Source: Methylococcaceae bacterium
GTDB taxonomy: Bacteria > Pseudomonadota > Gammaproteobacteria > Methylococcales > Methylomonadaceae
DNA length: 33,618 nt
Direction: 5' to 3'
Assembly (NCBI GenBank): GCA_900299045.1
Contig: OMIH01000075.1
Span: 1-33,618, forward strand
Shown: positions 1 to 7,300 of the stretch, one piece after another
Layout: each line of letters starts with the position of its first letter
How positions within the stretch are numbered: the first letter of the stretch is position 1
Translations under genes and position numbers: made by a program
The notes under the pieces: generated by a model
The model's database searches: none
The model's input: only the letters and a program-made list of their open reading frames with translations
What the model was told of the DNA's origin: nothing

Positions 1-1
1 A

Positions 2-1240
2 GACAGGATTGAAGGGGCAATCGAAACAGGCAAAACCTATAACGAGGGGGAGTTTAACCGTACCATTGAAATTCAAGAACGTGAACGCAACCGTGTTGAA
101 TTGTTTATGTCGCGCATCAATCAGAAAGAAAAAACGCTGGTCTTTTGTGCTAATCAAGAACACGCCCTATTGGTACGCGATTTAATCAATCAAATCAAAC
201 ACAGTAAAGACCCGAATTATTGTCATCGTGTCACAGCAAATGATGGCGCGTTAGGTGAGCAATTTTTGCGCGATTTCCAAGACAATGAAAAAACAATCCC
301 GACCATTCTAACTACATCGCAAAAATTATCGACAGGGGTTGATGCACGTAACGTTCGCAACATTGTGTTAATGCGTCCTGTTAATTCGATGATTGAATTC
401 AAACAAATCATTGGGAGAGGTACAAGGCTTTATGAGGGCAAAGATTATTTCACCATTTACGATTTTGTCAAAGCACATCATCATTTTCAAGATGCTGAAT
501 GGGATGGTGAGCCAGAGCCTGACACTTGCCAAAAATGTGGTCAATATCCTTGTGAATGTGCAAAACAGCCGCCTAAATCTTGCCAAAAATGTGAGCAAAT
601 GCCGTGTGAATGTGAAAAAAATCCTTGTAGAAAATGTGAACAGTCCCCGTGTATTTGCGATAAAAAAGTCAAAGTTAAGCTAGCAGATGGCAAAGAACGA
701 TACATTCAGTACCGTATTGCAACGACTTTTTGGCATCCTGATGGAACACCAATGACAGGACAGCAATTTATTGAAGAACTATTTGGACAATTACCTGTCT
801 TTTTCAAAAATGAGGATGAATTACGCCAGTTGTGGAGTGAGCCGAGTACGCGTCTAAAATTGCTTGATGGTCTAGCAGATAAAGGTTTTGGTAAAGCGCA
901 ATTAACCGAAATGCAAAATTTGATTGATGCCGAAAAAAGTGATTTGTTTGATGTGTTAGCGCACGTTGCTTATGCCTTGCCGCCACTTACCCGCGAAGAA
1001 CGCGCCAGCAAAGCGAAAATTGTCCTTAGTACACATTTCAATACTAAGCAAAAAGTATTTTTAGATTTCGTGTTATCGCATTACGTCAGTATTGGTGTGG
1101 AAGAACTCGAGCCGTCAAAACTCACACCACTGCTACGATTGAAATATAATGATTCGATTGCGGATGCGATTGCTGATTTAGGCAAACCGGCTGAAATTAG
1201 TGAAGCGTTTAATGGGTTTCAGCGGTTTTTGTATGGGTGA
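2..1240 (+). CDS. hsdR: Type I restriction endonuclease subunit R (HsdR), C-terminal part, truncated by the window start
   Basis: Frame is open from nt 2. Helicase motor motifs TILTTSQKLSTGVDARNVRNIVLMRPVNSMIEFKQIIGRGTRLYEGKDYFTIYDF, followed by a Cys-rich linker and the HsdR C-terminal domain. The ORF track start at 101 is internal. Confidence 0.9.
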   Translation, partial: DRIEGAIETGKTYNEGEFNRTIEIQERERNRVELFMSRINQKEKTLVFCANQEHALLVRDLINQIKHSKDPNYCHRVTANDGALGEQFLRDFQDNEKTIPTILTTSQKLSTGVDARNVRNIVLMRPVNSMIEFKQIIGRGTRLYEGKDYFTIYDFVKAHHHFQDAEWDGEPEPDTCQKCGQYPCECAKQPPKSCQKCEQMPCECEKNPCRKCEQSPCICDKKVKVKLADGKERYIQYRIATTFWHPDGTPMTGQQFIEELFGQLPVFFKNEDELRQLWSEPSTRLKLLDGLADKGFGKAQLTEMQNLIDAEKSDLFDVLAHVAYALPPLTREERASKAKIVLSTHFNTKQKVFLDFVLSHYVSIGVEELEPSKLTPLLRLKYNDSIADAIADLGKPAEISEAFNGFQRFLYG

Positions 1241-1325
1241 TGTTTAAATTACAGACGAAGATTGGCATGATTCAAAATCGGTTGCCACGACAAATCACGT
1301 AATGTTGTGACTCAACGCCGTTTTT

Positions 1326-1362
1326 GATTGCGTGTCCGAACCAGTTAACGCAATCGTTTTTT
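1326..1362 (+). terminator. Rho-independent terminator downstream of hsdR
   Basis: Perfect 8-bp stem GATTGCGT (1326-1333) / ACGCAATC (1348-1355) followed by GTTTTTT. Confidence 0.7.
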
Positions 1363-1379
1363 GACTCTATAACACCCAC

Positions 1380-1407
1380 AAAAAAGGACGCCAAAGCGTC
1401 CTTTTTT
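1380..1407. terminator. Bidirectional rho-independent terminator between convergent hsdR and the minus-strand operon
   Basis: 12-bp perfect inverted repeat AAAAAAGGACGC-CAAA-GCGTCCTTTTTT with A-tract and T-tract flanks. Confidence 0.85.
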
Positions 1408-1429
1408 ACATCAAACACGGTGGAGTGCT

Positions 1430-2125
1430 TTAATAATTCAAAAACAAATTCACCGATAAAATATGATCTTGACGATCTGGGGCGTTGGCTTTGCGAATAT
1501 ATTGATTCATATAGCCCACTTCGGTTTTGATATTTTGATTGAAATTGTAACCAACCCCTGCAAAAGCACGGTTTTGATCAAAACCGTCATCCGCACCATA
1601 ATTGGTTTTATTGATGTTGGCGAAGTATTCGTCTGAAGCCACTAAACTAAAATCATAAGCAACCGGCACAGAGGCTTTAAACATTTGTCTAAAACGCCAA
1701 CCTACATCACTGCCCGTTTGCATAAAACGCTGTTCAAAACGACTGCGGCTTGTCACTGTCACGCCAGCAAATTTATCGCTCCAAAGCACTTGCTGCCAAA
1801 TACGATGTTCGTCGAATTCTTTTTTTGCAAAGGGTTCATCTGTTGGCACAAATGCGTAACCTAACCATACGCTGACTTTTTCAGCCACAGCGTAACCCAA
1901 ACCGGCACGAAGCATACCTTGAGAAACTTGCGAGGTATCATTACCAAAACGCCCCTGCCCTTCAAGCCAATATTTCATTTTTTGCAAATCGGGACTGATA
2001 ATACCTAAACTGCCCGTTGCGGTAACGTTTCCCCACGTTTGAAAATCTTCTACTGTTTTGGCGTGTCCGACGCAAGGCATCAGCATACTTGCCAATAAAA
2101 CCGTATTGAGCATTTTCTTTTTCAT
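1430..2125 (-). CDS. DUF2490-type outer-membrane beta-barrel protein, last gene of the SulP/Hyf-like operon
   Basis: Signal peptide MKKKMLNTVLLASMLMPCVGHA; repeated amphipathic beta-strand pattern (WLEGQGRFGND, RSRFEQRF, WRFRQMFKASVP, FAGVGYNFNQNIKTEVGYMNQY) ending in an aromatic residue (FLNY). The start is more likely at 2125 (MKKK) than at 2185. Confidence 0.7.
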   Translation of the reverse strand: MKKKMLNTVLLASMLMPCVGHAKTVEDFQTWGNVTATGSLGIISPDLQKMKYWLEGQGRFGNDTSQVSQGMLRAGLGYAVAEKVSVWLGYAFVPTDEPFAKKEFDEHRIWQQVLWSDKFAGVTVTSRSRFEQRFMQTGSDVGWRFRQMFKASVPVAYDFSLVASDEYFANINKTNYGADDGFDQNRAFAGVGYNFNQNIKTEVGYMNQYIRKANAPDRQDHILSVNLFLNY

Positions 2126-2127
2126 TT

Positions 2128-2637
2128 TTATTTTTCCATCAACGTTAATAAACTCTTGAGTAAAACAAGAGGGGTTGGTGGGCAACCATTAATTGTCATA
2201 TCAACAGGAATGACATTGCTCACTGCCCCACATGAAGCATAAGACGTGCCAAACTCACCACCACAACTTGCACAATCACCCATCGCAATGACCCATTTAG
2301 GATCAGGCGTTGCATCATAAGTGCGAAGTAGCGCGGTTTGCATGTGACGTGATACCACTCCCGTGACGAGTAAAATATCTGCATGACGCGGTGATGCGAC
2401 AAAATGAATACCAAAACGCTCCACATCATAAAAGGGATTATTGAGCGCATGAATCTCAAGCTCACAACCATTGCACGATCCCGCATCAACTTGCCGAATC
2501 GCTAAACTGCCCGAAAATTGCTTATCAATACGACGCTTGATTTCAATGCCAAGCGTGGCTAATTCTTCATCATAAGCCGCTTTGTATGTTTCGGTGACAA
2601 TACCGGTGGTTACAATCTTTTTAAATATATCAAGCAT
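2128..2637 (-). CDS. NuoB/HycG/HyfI-like [4Fe-4S] small subunit of a hydrogenase-related complex
   Basis: GSCNGCELE ... AMGDCASCGGEFG ... INGCPPTP cysteine pattern typical of the NuoB/HyfI family. Confidence 0.9.
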   Translation of the reverse strand: MLDIFKKIVTTGIVTETYKAAYDEELATLGIEIKRRIDKQFSGSLAIRQVDAGSCNGCELEIHALNNPFYDVERFGIHFVASPRHADILLVTGVVSRHMQTALLRTYDATPDPKWVIAMGDCASCGGEFGTSYASCGAVSNVIPVDMTINGCPPTPLVLLKSLLTLMEK

Positions 2638-2647
2638 TTATGCCACC

Positions 2648-4228
2648 CTAGAGATCACTACCAGAATAGGAACAATTAAACGATTTATTGCACACAGGAA
2701 AATCAGGCACGATATTATTTAATACCGCTTTTTCAAGCGGTTCCCAATTGAATTGACTTGGATCGCGTGGATAAAAACGCGAAACAGCATTGTTTCGACC
2801 AAATTCCACATACGTCATAATTTCACCGCGCCACCCTTCGACAATTCCCAAACCAAAACGGCCGTTGTCTGGAATGACCCATGACGCAAGCAAATCCCCT
2901 TCAGGCAATAACTCTAATTGAGCGATAAATTGCTCAATTAATTTGAGTGACGCATTGATTTCTTTATAGCGCACCCAAAAACGCGAAGCAATATCCCCTT
3001 GCGTTTCAATCGGCACTTTTACTTTGACGTTTTCATACGGTGCATAAGGCGCATCACGACGTACGTCAAAATCTTGCCCACTCGCCCGCCCAATAAAACC
3101 GAGTGTGCCAAATAATTCGGCTGTTTGCGGCGACAAATAACCGGCTGTATAAATACGGTCTTCCAGTGAGGAACTTAAATCCATAGCTGGAATCAGTTGC
3201 GCTAATTCCACGCGCAATTCGTTAATTTCAATTAGTATAAATTTACCTGCTACATCATTGATATCAACATTGACACCACCTGCAACGATTTTATCCATTA
3301 AAAAACGATGTCCAAACAATTCATAATTTGTACGACACCACAGCTCTTTAAGTCGCATCATCTGCATAAAAGCAAATGTAAACGCCACATCATTACAAAT
3401 CGCGCCAATATCGCCAAGATGATTCGCAATCCGCTCACGCTCGGCAAAAATGCCGCGAATTAACGTCGCGCGTCGTGGAATATGAATGCCTGCTGCTTGC
3501 TCCATTGCCATGCAAGCCGCCCATGTGTGTGCTACTGTGGTATCTCCCGACACACGCCCAGCTAGTTTTGCAAGACCTTCAGGAGTGCGACCTTCTGCAA
3601 TTTTTTCAATACCTTTATGTACATAACCAAGCCGCTCTTCTAAGTTTAAAATCAACTCACCAACGGCTTGAAAACGAAAATGCCCTGGTTCGATAATCCC
3701 CGCATGAACGGGTCCAACTGGAATTTCATAAACGCCTATGCCATGCGCCTCTACAAAGTGATAGCTGGTATCGGGTGGCGTTATCTCAGCAGGTGCGCCA
3801 GTAACAGGAAAATCATGGCGAAGTGGGTATTCATGTCGCCTCCACGCTTGATGACGTGTCCAGCCACGCGAATCGGGATGTTGCAAAAACTCAATGCCAA
3901 ATAAATCATGCGTATGGCGTTCACTGCGATTTGCCGCCGCATAAACCGTTGCTTGCGAAGGGAGTTGCGGTTTTGACCCGTTAATAGTCGTGCGAAATAA
4001 AAGATAAGTCCCTTTTCGCTCAAAACACGCATGAACATGAAATTGTTCACCGCTTTGGACAGCAAAACCCGCTGCCCAGCGCAACTGATTTGCGTTAGCT
4101 ATTTGGGCGAGTTGCTGCCAATGCGTATCATCGATTTGATACAATTCAATATGAGGTGACATTTCCGTTGATTTAACAAAAATATCCGCGTCAACAATTT
4201 GTTGCAGAAAAGTTAGTTTCCAACTCAC
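2648..4228 (-). CDS. NuoC-NuoD fused (HycE/HyfG-like) large subunit lacking the canonical [NiFe] CxxC motifs
   Basis: NuoC-like ERHTHDLFGIEFLQHPD...EYPLRHDFP, then NuoD/HyfG-like IPVGPVHAGIIEPGHFRFQ...LEERLGYVHKGIEK. The L1 position reads RVSGDTTVAHTWA and the C-terminus reads FNCSYSGSDL. Confidence 0.9.
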   Translation of the reverse strand: MSWKLTFLQQIVDADIFVKSTEMSPHIELYQIDDTHWQQLAQIANANQLRWAAGFAVQSGEQFHVHACFERKGTYLLFRTTINGSKPQLPSQATVYAAANRSERHTHDLFGIEFLQHPDSRGWTRHQAWRRHEYPLRHDFPVTGAPAEITPPDTSYHFVEAHGIGVYEIPVGPVHAGIIEPGHFRFQAVGELILNLEERLGYVHKGIEKIAEGRTPEGLAKLAGRVSGDTTVAHTWAACMAMEQAAGIHIPRRATLIRGIFAERERIANHLGDIGAICNDVAFTFAFMQMMRLKELWCRTNYELFGHRFLMDKIVAGGVNVDINDVAGKFILIEINELRVELAQLIPAMDLSSSLEDRIYTAGYLSPQTAELFGTLGFIGRASGQDFDVRRDAPYAPYENVKVKVPIETQGDIASRFWVRYKEINASLKLIEQFIAQLELLPEGDLLASWVIPDNGRFGLGIVEGWRGEIMTYVEFGRNNAVSRFYPRDPSQFNWEPLEKAVLNNIVPDFPVCNKSFNCSYSGSDL

Positions 4229-5685
4229 AACGCACTCCCCGAAATCAATAAAGTCGCTTGGCTAAACCAGCTGCTTAAAAAACTGGGTATCGCAATCCCA
4301 AGCCATAATGCCAAGCCTAAATGCACCATGATAGGCATTAAATTTGCATTGATAGCTGTTTTATCTTCAGGTTTAGCGCCATAGACCATTGGCTGAACAT
4401 GTCGGAATAATCCCGCAAAGGCAATACCGATGCCGAGTAATAAAAAGGGCGTTAACCATGGATATTCGTGCATGGTAGCCAAAAATACTAAAAACTCGCT
4501 CGTAAAAACACCAAACGGTGGAAAACCTGCAATAGCTAACGTACCAACCAGCAATCCCCAGCCAACTTTAGGTTGTGTTTTCATGAGCCCTCGAATGCCT
4601 GTCATTTTTTGCGTCCCTGAAATTTGCGACGCATGACCCACTGTGACAAAAATAGCCGATTTCACGAGTGAATGAACCGTCATGTGTAAAAGTCCGGCAA
4701 ACGTTGCAAGTGAGCCACCTATGCCAAACGCAAAGGTCATCAGTCCTATATGTTCAATTGACGAATAACTAAACAAACGCTTAATATCTTTTTGCCGATG
4801 CAGAAATAATACCGCCACCAAAAAAGACACCAAACCAAAACCCATCATCAAATAACCCGCGATATGGGTTTGTGTTGCGCCATCAATGAGCATTTTATTG
4901 CGAATGACCGCATACAGTGCGTCATTAAGCAGTAAGCCCGATAATACAGCAGACATCGGTGTCGGTCCTTCAGAGTGCGCATCGGGTAGCCAATTATGGA
5001 GAGGAACCAATCCCATTTTTGTACCATAACCAATCAGCAAAAAGACAAATGCAATTTCTAAAATATCGGGATTGAGCTCAGTAGCGTGTTCGTGGAGAAC
5101 AGACCAAAGCAACGCATTGTCACTACCTCCAATTTGTGAGGCAGCGTAATACAGCAAAATAGTTCCAAATAACGCCTGAGCGATTCCCACACCACATAAA
5201 ATAAAATATTTCCATGCCGCTTCAATAGATTCAGGTGTGCGATACAAACTGACAAGTAAAACAGTCGTCAATGTAGCCCCTTCCATTGCCACCCACATGA
5301 TACCCATGTTATTTGTAGTCAATACCAAGTACATGGCGAGCATAAAACCTTGATACATGGAGTAATAGAGTTTTAATCGTGCTTGCGTGAGTTTACCCAG
5401 TTCGATTTCGTGTGCCATATAGGCTTCTGAAAAAAGTGACGTCGTAAACCCAACAAACGCGGTTAAAACAATTAAATAGACATTGAATGAATCAATCAAA
5501 AACGCTTTGCCACTTGATAGCAGCGTGCCTTGATTAAAAACGGTCATTGCTAAGATGATGGTAATAACCAAACTCACGCCATTGATACGCGTATTGAATT
5601 TACCCATATTTTCTTTGTGTCCGCTTAAAGCAAAAAAGACAATACTCGCTGCAGAAAGGAGTAATAAAGAATAAACCGCAATCAT
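4225..5685 (-). CDS. HyfF-like / NuoN-M-type antiporter-like membrane subunit
   Basis: Multi-TM protein with AMEGATLTTVLLVSL, GTKMGLVPLHNWLPDAHSEGPTPMSAVLSG and HSLVKSAIFVTVGHAS; 4-nt overlaps with both neighbours. Confidence 0.9.
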   Translation of the reverse strand: MIAVYSLLLLSAASIVFFALSGHKENMGKFNTRINGVSLVITIILAMTVFNQGTLLSSGKAFLIDSFNVYLIVLTAFVGFTTSLFSEAYMAHEIELGKLTQARLKLYYSMYQGFMLAMYLVLTTNNMGIMWVAMEGATLTTVLLVSLYRTPESIEAAWKYFILCGVGIAQALFGTILLYYAASQIGGSDNALLWSVLHEHATELNPDILEIAFVFLLIGYGTKMGLVPLHNWLPDAHSEGPTPMSAVLSGLLLNDALYAVIRNKMLIDGATQTHIAGYLMMGFGLVSFLVAVLFLHRQKDIKRLFSYSSIEHIGLMTFAFGIGGSLATFAGLLHMTVHSLVKSAIFVTVGHASQISGTQKMTGIRGLMKTQPKVGWGLLVGTLAIAGFPPFGVFTSEFLVFLATMHEYPWLTPFLLLGIGIAFAGLFRHVQPMVYGAKPEDKTAINANLMPIMVHLGLALWLGIAIPSFLSSWFSQATLLISGSAL

Positions 5686-6359
5686 TTGTCCACCTCATGT
5701 AATTTATTCATCAAATCCACATCGAGCGAATCGATACTGATGCGAATATGCAAAAAGAAAATACCAAATAAAATCGCCGCAACCAGCACGTCAAAAGCGA
5801 CGCCAAGCTCAACAACCATAGGCATGCCATTCGTCGCCACAATGGCGGCAAAAAATAATCCGTTTTCAATCGACATAAAACCGACCACGTGGGCAACCGC
5901 TTGACGATGTGAAATCATCAAAAGCAAGCCAAGTAGAACAACCGACAAACTCACCGCTAACGCGTTGAGCATAATCATGGATGACGTATGAATAATGGGC
6001 TGCAGAACGTAATAGCTAAATACCATTAAACTCGCCCCACCTAGCATGACAGCAGTATTATTTTTGAGCGCCTCCACGTCACGGTGCATATTCATTTCCA
6101 GCACCTGTTTTTGCAACATCCATGGAATAAATATGACTTTCAATGAAAAGGTTAATACCGCTGAAATATACAAATGCGGATTATCCAAGCTATATGCAGA
6201 AAGTCCGGTTGTCAGCGTTAATAGCAAACCTTGCAGTGCAAACACAAAAATCAGTCGCAATAAGCGACCTTGCCCAAGCATTAAAAACGATGTCAATCCC
6301 ACGAGCGCAGACATCGATAAAATCGCTTGCGTGTAAAAATCTTGTGATTCGATATTCAT
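5682..6359 (-). CDS. HyfE-like membrane subunit (NuoK-like)
   Basis: 225 aa multi-TM protein with SIENGLFFAAIVATNGMPMVVELGVAFDVLVAAILFGIFFLHI, typical of HyfE; located between the HyfF-like and HyfC-like genes. Confidence 0.85.
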   Translation of the reverse strand: MNIESQDFYTQAILSMSALVGLTSFLMLGQGRLLRLIFVFALQGLLLTLTTGLSAYSLDNPHLYISAVLTFSLKVIFIPWMLQKQVLEMNMHRDVEALKNNTAVMLGGASLMVFSYYVLQPIIHTSSMIMLNALAVSLSVVLLGLLLMISHRQAVAHVVGFMSIENGLFFAAIVATNGMPMVVELGVAFDVLVAAILFGIFFLHIRISIDSLDVDLMNKLHEVDK

Positions 6360-7300
6360 CGCGTTGACTCCAAAATGATATGACTCAGCATACCGAGAAC
6401 GCCTAGTAAATAAGCAAATCCCAGATATTCTTGCACGCGAAATAAGCGCATTTTTGCCACAGCCGTTTCAGCTAACGCCAAGAAAATACAGAGAAAAACA
6501 AGTTTACCTAAAATGGCTAATAGTCCATATCCCAGTGCAGATAACGTAAAACTTTCAGCAATCCCCCAAGGAAAGAAAATATTGGAAATTAACACACCAT
6601 AAAGCATCAATTTCAGTGCGCTTGCCCATTCAATTAAGGCTAAATGGCGACCGCTGTATTCTAAAATCATCGCTTCATGAATCATCGTAAGCTCTAAATG
6701 CGTGGTCGGGTTATCAACAGGAATCCGCCCCGTTTCAGCCATCGTCACCAAAATCAATGCAAATAACGCAAATACAAAAGACGGACGTAAAATAAGCCCT
6801 TCCTGCAACACATGCTCAATAGCGCCTGATAGATTTGTCGTTGAGGCTGTCATGGTTAGGGTAAAAACTGCCATCAGCATAGCCGGTTCAGCAAGCGAGG
6901 AAATCGTCATCTCACGCGAAGAACCCATCCCGCCAAATGCCGTACCAATATCCAGTCCAGCTAAAGCAAGAAAGAAACGCGCAAAAGCAAAAAAACCAAC
7001 TAATACAATCACATCGGCTTCCGCTGAGGTTGGCTGGTCAACAGCAATAAACGGAACCACCGATGCCGCTAAAATCATTGCGGTGAAAATAAGATACGGT
7101 GCCACGCAAAAGAGCCATGATGCCTCTTGTGAAATCACCGGTTGTTTATACGTTAATTTGAGTAAATCACGATAAGGTTGCAAAAATGACGGTGCACGAC
7201 GATTTTGCAGCCAACATTTACAAAATTTAAGAAATCCCATCAACAGCGGGGAAAGTGCCACAAATAAAGCCGTTTGAACCACTGCCATTAACCCATTCAT
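6356..7300 (-). CDS. HyfC/HycD/NuoH-like membrane subunit
   Basis: QNRRAPSFLQPYRDLLKL ... ETGRIPVDNPTTHLELTMIHEAMILEYSGRHLALIEWAS. Start MNGLM at 7300 gives a TGATG overlap with the upstream gene; the alternative start is 7315. Confidence 0.92.
   Translation of the reverse strand: MNGLMAVVQTALFVALSPLLMGFLKFCKCWLQNRRAPSFLQPYRDLLKLTYKQPVISQEASWLFCVAPYLIFTAMILAASVVPFIAVDQPTSAEADVIVLVGFFAFARFFLALAGLDIGTAFGGMGSSREMTISSLAEPAMLMAVFTLTMTASTTNLSGAIEHVLQEGLILRPSFVFALFALILVTMAETGRIPVDNPTTHLELTMIHEAMILEYSGRHLALIEWASALKLMLYGVLISNIFFPWGIAESFTLSALGYGLLAILGKLVFLCIFLALAETAVAKMRLFRVQEYLGFAYLLGVLGMLSHIILESTR

Noticed and set aside
1324-1530. 68-aa plus-strand ORF
   Set aside because: Runs through two terminators and into the antisense of the DUF2490 gene.
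6702-7175. 157-aa plus-strand ORF
   Set aside because: Antisense to the well-supported HyfC-like gene; low-complexity Ala/Lys/Ile composition is a mirror of membrane-protein codons.
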